This document shows, in pieces, positions 18,014-26,731 of a stretch of 64,000 nt of DNA. Position numbers and translations under genes: made by a program. Position 1 is the stretch's first letter. The number at the start of each line of letters is the position of its first letter. The stretch is from Sediminispirochaeta smaragdinae DSM 11293 (GTDB lineage: Bacteria; Spirochaetota; Spirochaetia; DSM-16054; Sediminispirochaetaceae): NCBI RefSeq assembly GCF_000143985.1, contig NC_014364.1, positions 2,046,001 through 2,110,000 of the forward strand, read 5' to 3'. The notes beneath the pieces were generated by a model. It saw only the letters and a program-made list of their open reading frames with translations, was not told the origin of the DNA and made no database searches.

Positions 18014-19600
18014 ATGGTGCGAAAAAATAGAATAGGGGCAATTTTTGCTCTCATATGTTGTGTGATAGTATATGTGCTTTCTCTTTTCTCTGCCTTTCGC
18101 CAGGACCATACTAGTTCAGGTCCCGAACGTCAGTTGTGGCCTGATGCCGTTCCCGTTCTCGTGGATTCGAGTCTTCATCGTTCCGATTTTCTAAGGATTG
18201 CGAAATCGGCAGGCTACGAAAGGGTGAGTCATCAGGGAAATGCAATGGTTCCTCTTTTCTCCTTCCATGGCATGATCAAGGTGCCTGTGGAGAAGGTTTC
18301 AGAACGCTACGATTCCCTTGATCCGCTTTATGATCCGTTTCTGAAAAAACTTCCGGCGCTTTTTAGCGGAAGCATCGATGGACGGGATGCTCAGGTCTAC
18401 TACATCATCACAGAAGATGATCCGAACATGGTCTTTCGGCGCTTATCCGGGGTGAACAGCCCTTATTCGGGAAAATTTGTTGTTGCCGGAACGGGAAGCG
18501 GGCCTGTACTGCTCCTTCCTTTTATCTTTCTTTTCCTTGTCATTTTTTTTGCTTTTGGGGTGGATGCGAAATCCCGTCTCCTCTTTCTTTTGGGATCACT
18601 TCCTGTTGCCGTCTTTTCTTTTGGGACATCTTTTGGCTCTTATGCGGCAATCCTTCTTTTTTCGCCATTTTGGGCTTCGCTGGTCACCCAAATTCCCTTG
18701 TTTCTGAATGAGCGCTTCAGAAGAGGATCGGACACGTCAAATATGGCACACGACCTTTTGATGAGGGCGTTTCGGTATCTTCTTTTTTGTGTTCTTTCGC
18801 TTATCTTCTTTCTCATCTTCTCACAGAAAGGACAGATAAAGAACGTGGGTTCGCTTTTCGCTTGCCTTTTGGCGGGACCAGCCATGATTGGAGCCGCCAT
18901 CCTCTGGCACTATGTGCGATACGCCTCCCGACAGCACGCTCTTTTTGTATCAGTTGCCATAAGCGCTGCGGGCTCTGGCAAGAAACGAATGCTTCGTTTT
19001 TTTTCTTCCCTTTATATGCGGTGCGGTTTCGTCTTGTTCTGTTCTTCCCTTCTTTTCTTATGGCCCTTGTTTAATGACGGCACCGCAGCCTCCCTTTCCT
19101 TGCCTGCTCCGACACCTCATTCGGAGGTAGCGACAGCCACAGGCTTTCCTTCTCTAGGTCAAAAGGGAGATCCTCTTCCTAGTAGGGGGGATTATATTGC
19201 CCACTATGCATTCCACGACGGCTATCTTTTTGGTATGAATTATAGGGTTCCCACCCTCAATGAGGCACTAGAATATGAAAACTATTTCTATATAAACGAT
19301 GTTCTCTATAGTGAACAGGTAACGGCGAAACTGTTTACAGAGCAATGGTATGAAGATATAATAGATCAGCAGGTACAAAACGGGATTATCGGCCTTTTTC
19401 TTAACCAGACAAATTCGGTAGGGCTGAATTATGTCTCTTTGGCCAGCGGAGGCGGCACGGAGCTAAGTGGGGGAAAATTACTTTTTCTGTTGACCGTTGT
19501 CCTTGTTTCGCTGGTCTTTTCGGAAATGCATAACGTTTTCTCTTCGGTAAAGATGGAGCCGGGATCTCGAACGGTAAGGAGTAAAGAACAAGCAGCATGA
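18014..19600 (+). CDS. Large multi-pass membrane protein coupled to the rnf operon, function unknown
   Basis: The product of about 528 residues has one N-terminal membrane segment, an extracytoplasmic region of about 130 residues, a cluster of five to seven hydrophobic helices, a second soluble region (about 360-480) and a final transmembrane helix (LLFLLTVVLVSLVFS). I recognise no family. The start is placed at ATG 18014; an upstream in-frame ATG at 17963 adds 17 unlikely residues. Its stop overlaps the rnfC start as ATGA, which argues for coupled translation and a role with the Rnf complex (assembly, partner subunit or Na+/H+-linked accessory). That role is inference from position only. Confidence 0.75.
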   Translation: MVRKNRIGAIFALICCVIVYVLSLFSAFRQDHTSSGPERQLWPDAVPVLVDSSLHRSDFLRIAKSAGYERVSHQGNAMVPLFSFHGMIKVPVEKVSERYDSLDPLYDPFLKKLPALFSGSIDGRDAQVYYIITEDDPNMVFRRLSGVNSPYSGKFVVAGTGSGPVLLLPFIFLFLVIFFAFGVDAKSRLLFLLGSLPVAVFSFGTSFGSYAAILLFSPFWASLVTQIPLFLNERFRRGSDTSNMAHDLLMRAFRYLLFCVLSLIFFLIFSQKGQIKNVGSLFACLLAGPAMIGAAILWHYVRYASRQHALFVSVAISAAGSGKKRMLRFFSSLYMRCGFVLFCSSLLFLWPLFNDGTAASLSLPAPTPHSEVATATGFPSLGQKGDPLPSRGDYIAHYAFHDGYLFGMNYRVPTLNEALEYENYFYINDVLYSEQVTAKLFTEQWYEDIIDQQVQNGIIGLFLNQTNSVGLNYVSLASGGGTELSGGKLLFLLTVVLVSLVFSEMHNVFSSVKMEPGSRTVRSKEQAA

Positions 19601-20925
19601 AAGGATTATCTACGTTTCCAAAGGGTGGGGTCCACCCTCCCGGTGGGAAGTCTCTTGCATCGGGAAAAGCAATCAAGAATGCGGTGCTTTCTTCAATGTT
19701 TGTGGTTCCGCTTTCCCAGCATCTTGGAAAACCGGCGGAGTGTATTGTTTCTGTAGGGGACGAGGTCCGGGAAGGGATGCTTATAGCAAAAGCTTCGGGT
19801 TTTATCTCTGCCCCGGTTCATTCTCCGGTCCCGGGAACGGTAAAAGAGATACGGGATATTTATCTTCCCAACGGCATGAAAAGCAGTGCAGTTGTGATCG
19901 AATTTGCGGGTGCATTCGACCGCCTCGGAAAAGAAGAACGGGCCGGAGACTGGACCCAACTTTCTGCCGAGGCATTAATGGCAAAAGTTGTTGAGAACGG
20001 CATCGTTGGATTGGGCGGGGCGACCTTTCCGTCTCATGTCAAGTTTTCCGTTCCCAAAGGGAAAAAAGCCGAGTATTTCGTTGTCAACGGGGTTGAGTGT
20101 GAACCCTATCTTACGGCTGATCATCGACTTATGCTCGAACGTGCGGATCAGATCATCGAGGGGATCAGGATTATCAGTCGTATTACCAATGCCGAAAAGT
20201 TGGCCATTGGTATTGAGATTAATAAGCCTGATGCCATTGCTTCGATGAAAGCGGCCGCGCAGAAGGCTAAAGTAAAGCTTGATGTTGTGCCCCTTAAGGT
20301 CAAATATCCTCAGGGCGATGAGAAGCAACTTCTGAAGGCCATAACCGGCAGAGAGGTCCCTTCCGGCGGACTTCCCCTGGATATCGGCGCTATCGTCGCT
20401 AATGTCGGAACCGTCCATGCTGTATTCGAGGCCGTGGTATTTAACAAGCCTCTCATTGAGCGGGCGGTGACGGTTACGGGCGGCGCCATAGCCGATCCCC
20501 AAAATCTGAAGGTTCGTATCGGAACGCCGATTAAGACCCTTATCGAAGAGTGCGGCGGTTTTACGGAAGAGCCTGCAAAGATCGTCATGGGCGGTCCCAT
20601 GATGGGATTTACCATTTACGATCTTGATACGCCGGTTATAAAGGGAACCTCCGGTATCCTTGCGCTGACTCGAAGGGAGGTTCGTGCGTCTACCCGGACC
20701 TTTTGTATTTCTTGCGGTAGGTGTGTAGCGGCTTGTCCGATGGGCCTTAATCCTACAACCCTCTTCAAGTTGATCGACCACGGCGACTATGCTTCGGCAA
20801 TGGAATCCGGCTTGATGGATTGTAAAGAGTGTGGTTGCTGCGGCTTTTCCTGCCCTGCCAGAATTCCTCTGGTACAGGGAATGCGGCTCGGCAAGAAGAT
20901 GGGTCGGAAAAAGAAAAGTGCGTAA
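19597..20925 (+). CDS. rnfC: Electron transport complex subunit RnfC
   Basis: RnfC is the peripheral NADH- or electron-entry subunit of the ion-translocating ferredoxin:NAD oxidoreductase. The 442-residue protein has the N-terminal FPKGGVHPPGGK, an NADH/FMN-binding Rossmann-like part with GIVGLGGATFPSHVK and VVNGVECEPYL, and two C-terminal 4Fe-4S motifs (CISCGRCVAACPMGLNP and CKECGCCGFSCP). It is full length for the short form, without the long C-terminal repeats of some proteobacterial RnfC. It overlaps the preceding membrane protein gene by 4 bp. Confidence 0.96.
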   Translation: MKGLSTFPKGGVHPPGGKSLASGKAIKNAVLSSMFVVPLSQHLGKPAECIVSVGDEVREGMLIAKASGFISAPVHSPVPGTVKEIRDIYLPNGMKSSAVVIEFAGAFDRLGKEERAGDWTQLSAEALMAKVVENGIVGLGGATFPSHVKFSVPKGKKAEYFVVNGVECEPYLTADHRLMLERADQIIEGIRIISRITNAEKLAIGIEINKPDAIASMKAAAQKAKVKLDVVPLKVKYPQGDEKQLLKAITGREVPSGGLPLDIGAIVANVGTVHAVFEAVVFNKPLIERAVTVTGGAIADPQNLKVRIGTPIKTLIEECGGFTEEPAKIVMGGPMMGFTIYDLDTPVIKGTSGILALTRREVRASTRTFCISCGRCVAACPMGLNPTTLFKLIDHGDYASAMESGLMDCKECGCCGFSCPARIPLVQGMRLGKKMGRKKKSA

Positions 20926-20942
20926 GGTCAGGTAAGGATATT

Positions 20943-22082
20943 ATGAGCGAAAAGAATAAAGAAGCTGAAAAAATAATGCGTCTTGTGGAGAGTTCTCCGC
21001 AGATACATAATAAGCAATCGACCTCGTCTATTATGTGGAGCGTTACGTTGGCCCTCCTTCCTGCCGCTGTCTGGGGCATCTACCTCTTTGGCGCCAGGGC
21101 CCTGACAGTCTTGCTTGTCTCCATTGCAGCGGCCGTCGTTACCGAGGCGATCATTGCTGCGTTTTCGGGACGATTCACTCTCTTTGACGGGAGTGCTGTG
21201 CTGACCGGCTTGTTGATAGGTTTTAACATGCCTCCTGCCGTCCCTTTCTATGTCCCGATCTTCGGTTCCGTTTTTGCCATTGCGGTGGTGAAGTGGACCT
21301 TCGGAGGTTTGGGAGGCAACTGGATGAACCCTGCCTTGGCAGGACGGGTCTTTGTCTTTTTTAGCTGGACTGGGCAAATGACATCCTGGAGTAGTCCAAA
21401 GACGGTGGTCGATGCGGTGAGCAGTGCGACTCCTTTGGGAATGTTGAAGACCGGTTTGCTCGACTATTCCGGTTCAGCAACCGGCCCTGCCGAATTCCTC
21501 AGTTCCAACGGCTTTGTTGGGAGCACCAACGGTTTGTCGCATTTTTTCACCCCGCTCTTTGGCGGCGGTACAAGTGGAAAGATCTATGCGGATCTCTTTA
21601 CAGGTAATGTCGGCGGCTGTATCGGAGAGGTTTCTGCCTTGTTGCTGATCCTTGGGGCCCTCTATCTCTTTGCCAAAAAGATTATCACCTGGCAGATTCC
21701 CGTTGCTTATCTCGGTTCTTTCGCCTTGCTGGTCTGGATCTTCGGTGGAAACCGATACGGGATGGGCGCCTTTTCCGGGGATGTCCTCTTTCATCTTTTC
21801 TCCGGAGGGATCATGCTTGGTGCGCTTTATATGGCAACGGATATGGTGACAAGTCCTCTTACCGGCAAAGGTATGATCATTTATGGGGTGGGAATCGGAT
21901 TTCTTACCTTCCTGATACGCTTTTATGGTTCTTTTCCGGAAGGGGTTTCCCTGGCAATCATCTTGATGAACATCTTTGTTCCCATGATCGACCGGTACAA
22001 CAAGCCGCATCGTTTCGGTGTTGAGCGGAAAAGGTTTATCGATCGTTTAAAGGAACAGTCGAAAGCGAGGGAGGAAGCATGA
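20943..22082 (+). CDS. rnfD: Electron transport complex subunit RnfD
   Basis: RnfD is a membrane subunit carrying covalent FMN. The 379-residue protein from ATG 20943 has several hydrophobic segments, GGLGGNWMNPALAGRVF, and the flavinylation motif DAVSSATPLG, where Thr is the expected FMN attachment site for ApbE. The stop overlaps rnfG as ATGA. Confidence 0.95.
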   Translation: MSEKNKEAEKIMRLVESSPQIHNKQSTSSIMWSVTLALLPAAVWGIYLFGARALTVLLVSIAAAVVTEAIIAAFSGRFTLFDGSAVLTGLLIGFNMPPAVPFYVPIFGSVFAIAVVKWTFGGLGGNWMNPALAGRVFVFFSWTGQMTSWSSPKTVVDAVSSATPLGMLKTGLLDYSGSATGPAEFLSSNGFVGSTNGLSHFFTPLFGGGTSGKIYADLFTGNVGGCIGEVSALLLILGALYLFAKKIITWQIPVAYLGSFALLVWIFGGNRYGMGAFSGDVLFHLFSGGIMLGALYMATDMVTSPLTGKGMIIYGVGIGFLTFLIRFYGSFPEGVSLAIILMNIFVPMIDRYNKPHRFGVERKRFIDRLKEQSKAREEA

Positions 22083-22639
22083 ACAACCCCATTGTGAAAA
22101 TCGGTGGAAGACTTGCCTTGATCTGTGCCGTTGCGGCGCTGGTCCTCGGGGTCGTAAATGCCCTCACTGAACCTCAGATTGCCAGGATTAAAGCGGAAAA
22201 GCTGAAAGCAGCCTTGGAAACCGTCTCGGGCGGAAGGAAAACGGGTGAAGCAGTAGCCGTGGACAATAATCCTGTGGTCGACCGTTATTACCCTGTATAT
22301 GGCGATGATGATCAAATCGTCGGTTACGTTTGCCAGCTTCTCGGCAGCGGTTACGGCGGTACGATCGTAATCCTTGGTGGATATGACCTGAAGGGAACGG
22401 TCCTTGCTGCCAAAATGATGGATAACGAAGAGACCCCCGGCTTAGGAAAAGAGGCTGAGAAGGCATCTTATATGGAAAAATACGTTGGTACGGGAGGCGA
22501 TAAGCCTGTTCCCGTCAGGAAAAGCATGCTCACGACCGAGCAGTCGGACAGTGTAACGGGAGCCTCCATTACGTTTATGGGGGTAGGTAAGGCGCTTCAG
22601 GAAGGATCCCGTTTTGTAGTGTCCTTGGAGGGGAAATAG
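22079..22639 (+). CDS. rnfG: Electron transport complex subunit RnfG
   Basis: RnfG is a periplasm-facing flavoprotein subunit with one N-terminal membrane helix and an FMN-binding domain. The 186-residue protein has the sequence DDEQ/VGYV-type core, NEETPGLGKEA, and DSVTGASITF near residue 160. The ApbE consensus Dxx(S/T)GA(T/S) is met, but with Ser in place of the usual Thr as FMN acceptor. It is tightly coupled to rnfD, and rnfE follows 1 bp later. Confidence 0.93.
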   Translation: MNNPIVKIGGRLALICAVAALVLGVVNALTEPQIARIKAEKLKAALETVSGGRKTGEAVAVDNNPVVDRYYPVYGDDDQIVGYVCQLLGSGYGGTIVILGGYDLKGTVLAAKMMDNEETPGLGKEAEKASYMEKYVGTGGDKPVPVRKSMLTTEQSDSVTGASITFMGVGKALQEGSRFVVSLEGK

Positions 22640-22640
22640 C

Positions 22641-23261
22641 ATGTGGAAAGAGTTTACAAAGGGGCTGTTCAGAGAAAATCCTATTTTTGTGATTGTTCTT
22701 GGACTTTGTCCTACTCTTGGTGTATCTTCCAGGGTAATTAACGCCTTGGGAATGGGTGCCGGAGTAATTTTTGTTTTGTTGTGTTCAAATATTTTTATCT
22801 CTCTGCTGAAGAATTTTATTCCGAATCAGGTGAGAATTCCTTCTTATATCGTTATTATCGCCAGCTTCGTAACCGTCGTTCAGATGGTTATGCAAGCCTT
22901 TCTTCCCGACCTTTACGACAGTCTTGGAGTTTTTGTCCCTTTGATTGTCGTCAATTGTATCATTCTCGGACGGGCGGAGGCTTTCGCAAGTAAAAACGGT
23001 GTGGGAGCATCCATTCTTGATGCCCTTGGCATGGGAATCGGTTTTACGCTGGCTCTCACGGTTATTTCTCTGGTTCGTGAAGTGTTCGGATCCGGTACCA
23101 TAACCCTTTTTGCTTTTGGTGATTTCGATGGTGTCGTGAGAATCCCCGGCATTGTCGATTCTCCCGCACGGGTATTTGTCCTGGCGGCTGGTGCTCTTCT
23201 TGTCATGGGGTATCTAAAGGCCCTTGTCGGAATCATTCAGGAGAAGGGAGGAAAGGGCTGA
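22641..23261 (+). CDS. rnfE: Electron transport complex subunit RnfE
   Basis: This integral membrane subunit of the ion-translocating core is 206 residues long with about six hydrophobic segments. The family motif FRENPIFVIVLGLCPTLGVSSR is at the start and NCIILGRAEAFASKN in the middle. RnfA and RnfE are paralogues of opposite topology, and the LGLCP cysteine helps bind the intramembrane iron-sulfur centre. rnfA begins one base after the stop. Confidence 0.95.
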   Translation: MWKEFTKGLFRENPIFVIVLGLCPTLGVSSRVINALGMGAGVIFVLLCSNIFISLLKNFIPNQVRIPSYIVIIASFVTVVQMVMQAFLPDLYDSLGVFVPLIVVNCIILGRAEAFASKNGVGASILDALGMGIGFTLALTVISLVREVFGSGTITLFAFGDFDGVVRIPGIVDSPARVFVLAAGALLVMGYLKALVGIIQEKGGKG

Positions 23262-23262
23262 T

Positions 23263-23853
23263 ATGAGCTATCTTGGCATTATTATTACCTTTGTTTTTAT
23301 CAACAACTTTATTCTGACCCAGTTTCTTGGTCTTTGCCCTTTTATCGGGGTTTCAAAAAATCTTGAATCCGCAGTTGGCATGGGGTTTGCTGTTACCTTC
23401 GTTATGGCCCTGGCCTCTTTTGCAACCTGGGCGATTTACCACCTGATTCTTGTTCCTCTTAATATTGAATTCCTTCAGACAATAACCTTTATTCTGGTCA
23501 TTGCCTCCCTTGTTCAATTTGTCGAGATGGTTATTCAGAAGATTTCCCCGCCGCTCTACAAGGCCTTGGGAATTTTTCTTCCCCTCATCACGACAAACTG
23601 TGCGGTCATGGGTATTGCCCTTATTGCCGTGCAGAATAAGTATAATGCTCTGGAGAGCTTTGTCGCGGGAATTGCTGCCGGTCTTGGATTCCTTCTTGCC
23701 ATCGTTTTGATGTCTACGATCAGGGAAAAGCTTGACAATGAATGGATTCCGAAACCTTTTCGTGGGGTGCCTATCGCTTTCATCACCGGGGGATTGATGG
23801 CCCTTGCGTTCATGGCTTTTGATAAGGCACTTTTGAACAATCTTCTAGGATAA
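23263..23853 (+). CDS. rnfA: Electron transport complex subunit RnfA
   Basis: Membrane subunit paralogous to RnfE, about 196 residues from ATG 23263. It has NNFILTQFLGLCPFIGVSKN at the start and TTNCAVMGIALI in the middle, each with a cysteine conserved in the family. An upstream in-frame ATG at 23224 lies inside rnfE and would add 13 unlikely residues. Confidence 0.95.
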   Translation: MSYLGIIITFVFINNFILTQFLGLCPFIGVSKNLESAVGMGFAVTFVMALASFATWAIYHLILVPLNIEFLQTITFILVIASLVQFVEMVIQKISPPLYKALGIFLPLITTNCAVMGIALIAVQNKYNALESFVAGIAAGLGFLLAIVLMSTIREKLDNEWIPKPFRGVPIAFITGGLMALAFMAFDKALLNNLLG

Positions 23854-23865
23854 CGGGAAAACGAT

Positions 23866-24699
23866 ATGTTACTTCTTAAAATACTTTATGCGTTTTTGGT
23901 GGTAGGGATATTGGGGGGCGTTCTCGGAGCAGCGCTCGTGGTCGCCTCAAAATTCTTTTCTGTCAGCAAAGATGAACGAATACAGCAGGTTGAGGATGCT
24001 CTGCCTGGTGCAAACTGTGGTTCCTGCGGGTATGCCGGATGTGCCGCATACGCGGAGGCCATTGCAGCCGGTGAGGCGCCTCTTACCTTATGCGGACCGG
24101 GAGGAGCAGAGGCTGCATCGAAGATTGCGGAAATCATGGGGCAGGAAGTCGAAGTCTCGGACCGAAAGATGGTTGCTCAGGTCCATTGTCGCGGCACTAA
24201 GGAGACTACAAGCTATCTGTATGCCTATCGGGGACTGAAGGATTGTAACGCTGTACACGCCCTATTTCAGGGGGATAAGGAGTGTAAATACGGATGTCTC
24301 GGTCTGGGAAGCTGTATGAAGGTTTGCCCGGTTGATGCCATATCCTATGACTCCGGTGGAAGGGTTGTTGTTGATAAAGATGCCTGTATAAGCTGCGGGA
24401 ACTGTATAGAGGCCTGTCCTACCGGTGTTATGCAGTTCGTACCTTATGAGGCAGATTATATCGTGGCGTGTAACTCGAAAGATAAAGGTGCTGCCGTTAG
24501 AAAGTATTGTAGCGTCGGCTGTATTGGGTGTAAAATATGTGAGAAAAAGTCTCCCGAAGGTGGCTTCAAGGTCGAGAATTTTCTTTCTTCGATCGATTAT
24601 GATAAGATGGGAGATAGAAGTGAAGCGGCAAAGGGTTGTCCTCCCAAATGCATTGTGCGGGTGGATTCTCTGATAAAGGGAGTCGATGAAAAAGCTTAG
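23866..24699 (+). CDS. rnfB: Electron transport complex subunit RnfB
   Basis: RnfB is the multi-iron-sulfur subunit that probably receives electrons from ferredoxin. The 277-residue protein has one N-terminal membrane helix and a 4Fe-4S domain with GANCGSCGYAGCAAY plus a later Cys (LCGPGG). Next come CKYGCLGLGSCMKVCPVDA, CISCGNCIEACPTG and a further cysteine cluster CSVGCIGCKICEKK that is usual in clostridial-type RnfB. Its 3' end overlaps the GH57 gene by 14 bp. Confidence 0.95.
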   Translation: MLLLKILYAFLVVGILGGVLGAALVVASKFFSVSKDERIQQVEDALPGANCGSCGYAGCAAYAEAIAAGEAPLTLCGPGGAEAASKIAEIMGQEVEVSDRKMVAQVHCRGTKETTSYLYAYRGLKDCNAVHALFQGDKECKYGCLGLGSCMKVCPVDAISYDSGGRVVVDKDACISCGNCIEACPTGVMQFVPYEADYIVACNSKDKGAAVRKYCSVGCIGCKICEKKSPEGGFKVENFLSSIDYDKMGDRSEAAKGCPPKCIVRVDSLIKGVDEKA

Positions 24700-26710
24700 G
24701 CTTATTTTTGGGGTGTTCGGGAGTAAACCGGTTGGAACCGATCCCGAACAGCTTGAAACTGTTTATCAAAAAACCTATAAACCCTTTCTTACTGTTTTAT
24801 ATGGATTTCCTAAAATTCGTAGCTGTCTTCATTTTTCAGGGCAGCTGTTTGACTGGTTTGAAGAGACCCATCCCGAAATCCTGATGGTCATCAGCGAGAT
24901 GGTGAAGAGGAAGCAACTTGAAATCATCGGGGGAGGGTATTATGAGCCTATTTTCCCGCTTATTCCGACAAAAGACCGAGTGGGGCAGATAGAGCTCTTA
25001 ACCACCTACATCAGAAAACGTTTCGGAAAGCGTCCCCGTGGCTGTTGGATTCCGGAACGGGTCTGGGAGCCCTCCCTTGCTTCTGTTTTCAGCAGTTCGG
25101 GCATGGAATATATCTTTCTTGACGATCGTCATTTTATGAGTGCAGGACTGCGAGGGGAGAAGATTTACCATCCTTGCATTACGGAGGATCAAGGTAAAAC
25201 GGTCAGGGTTCTTCCTCTGACCTCCCGATTAAACCGAATGATTCCCTTTGCCTCTCCTGAAGATGTATATGCCAAGATAGGTGAGATAGCGGCCTCCGAA
25301 GAGCATGAAGTGGCATCTATTATGATTGATGCCGATATGCTCGGATATGTGCCGGGCACGGAAGGTGTTTGTGAGGCAGGCGGATGGATGGAGTGTTTTC
25401 TTCGACTCGTTGATGAGAATCGCGGTGTGGCTATACCTGTACTCCCCGGACAGTTTGTAAGAAGCCTTGATAGCCTTGAAAAGGTTTATTTTCCTTGTAC
25501 CGCCTATGAAGAGATGATGCAGTGGCCGCTTCCTCCCGAACAGCAGATGGATCTTGAATTTGTGAGGAGCCGGACCGAAAAGGACAACGGTTCCATCTAT
25601 GTCAACGGCGGTTACTTTCGCCAATTTCTTACCCGCTACCCGGAAAGCAATTTGCTGTATGCACGGATGATGTACACCTATTTGTTGGTGAATCAGGTGC
25701 AGCGGGATCGTGCGCGTAAAAAGAGTGCACGGGAAGAGAGCTGGCGGGGACAATGCAATGCCCCCTATTGGCACGGTCGTTACAATGGTGTCTACGACAA
25801 CCATCTGAGGAAGGCCGCATACCGAAGTTTCATAACGGCTGAGAAGACCACGCGTGAGCGAGGAATTTTTACAACAGCCATACATCCGGTTGATATCGAT
25901 TTCGACGGGGCGGATGAATATATCTATCAGGGACAGAATATTAATGCCTATATCCATCGCCGGAGCGGTATGCTTTTTGAATTGGACTATCTTGTCAGCG
26001 GTTGGAATTATCTGGATACCATGGCCCGGCACCGGGAGCGGTATCACGATGATAACGATGAACGTCTCGGGATAGATAACTATCCGAGACGGGCTTTTCT
26101 TGATCATGTCTTATATGATGACGTCACCTTTTCGCAATTTAAGACCATGCAGTTTCGGGAGGCTGCCGATTTTATCAATCAACGGTATGATCTTGATGAA
26201 CTCGACAGAGAGCATAAACGGCTCTATCTCCACTGTGGAACATTCCTTCACATGAATGGCGTTCCGATGCCGCTTTTTTTGAAAAAGGGATATAACTTTT
26301 CAAAAAACAGTGTTGAGGTTGAATACACCATTGAGAATCGCTCTTCAGTGACGTCAGCCTTTCTTTTTGCACCGGAGATTAATCTCTCGCTTTTTGCAAA
26401 CGCTCAGGAGGATGCTCATCTATTTCTCGGAGACAAGGGAGATGCGGGAGATGACGCTTTGACAGAGGGTGTCGAACGGGGCGGAATAAAAGAGATAGCG
26501 CTCCACGATAATCGTAATCATGCCATTGTGAGTATCGTCCTTGATTCCCGGTGGGCTCTTTGGTCTTTTCCCATCTACACCATTGCGGCTGGTTTGCGTG
26601 GTAAGCGTGCCGTTTATCAGTCAAACGCTTTTGTCGTGAGAAAAAAGCTTTCCCTTGAACCTGGTGAGAGCTGGAGCGGCATCATCACAATGAAAATAGA
26701 GAAAAAGTAA
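24686..26710 (+). CDS. GH57 family 4-alpha-glucanotransferase / alpha-amylase-like protein
   Basis: The 674-residue cytoplasmic protein matches GH57 glucanotransferases in order: an N-terminal (beta/alpha)7 barrel with GGGYYEPIFPLIP, the nucleophile segment WIPERVWEP (E124), and the acid/base region SIMIDADMLGYVPGT. Beta-rich DUF1925/DUF1926-like parts follow (YHGRYNGVYDNHLRKAAY to the end). In the well-studied enzyme the acid/base stretch reads HDDGEKFG; here His and Glu are replaced but one Asp (about D215) is kept. Activity is likely but specificity unsure. It begins inside rnfB, an odd partner for carbohydrate metabolism. Confidence 0.85.
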   Translation: MKKLRLIFGVFGSKPVGTDPEQLETVYQKTYKPFLTVLYGFPKIRSCLHFSGQLFDWFEETHPEILMVISEMVKRKQLEIIGGGYYEPIFPLIPTKDRVGQIELLTTYIRKRFGKRPRGCWIPERVWEPSLASVFSSSGMEYIFLDDRHFMSAGLRGEKIYHPCITEDQGKTVRVLPLTSRLNRMIPFASPEDVYAKIGEIAASEEHEVASIMIDADMLGYVPGTEGVCEAGGWMECFLRLVDENRGVAIPVLPGQFVRSLDSLEKVYFPCTAYEEMMQWPLPPEQQMDLEFVRSRTEKDNGSIYVNGGYFRQFLTRYPESNLLYARMMYTYLLVNQVQRDRARKKSAREESWRGQCNAPYWHGRYNGVYDNHLRKAAYRSFITAEKTTRERGIFTTAIHPVDIDFDGADEYIYQGQNINAYIHRRSGMLFELDYLVSGWNYLDTMARHRERYHDDNDERLGIDNYPRRAFLDHVLYDDVTFSQFKTMQFREAADFINQRYDLDELDREHKRLYLHCGTFLHMNGVPMPLFLKKGYNFSKNSVEVEYTIENRSSVTSAFLFAPEINLSLFANAQEDAHLFLGDKGDAGDDALTEGVERGGIKEIALHDNRNHAIVSIVLDSRWALWSFPIYTIAAGLRGKRAVYQSNAFVVRKKLSLEPGESWSGIITMKIEKK

Positions 26711-26731
26711 ACAACGACATGATGCAATATT

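Noticed and set aside
19975-20781. 268-codon minus-strand frame opposite rnfC
   Set aside because: Shadow of rnfC; its sequence is not protein-like.
25229-26107. 292-codon minus-strand frame opposite the GH57 gene
   Set aside because: Shadow; the GH57 motifs lie on the plus strand.
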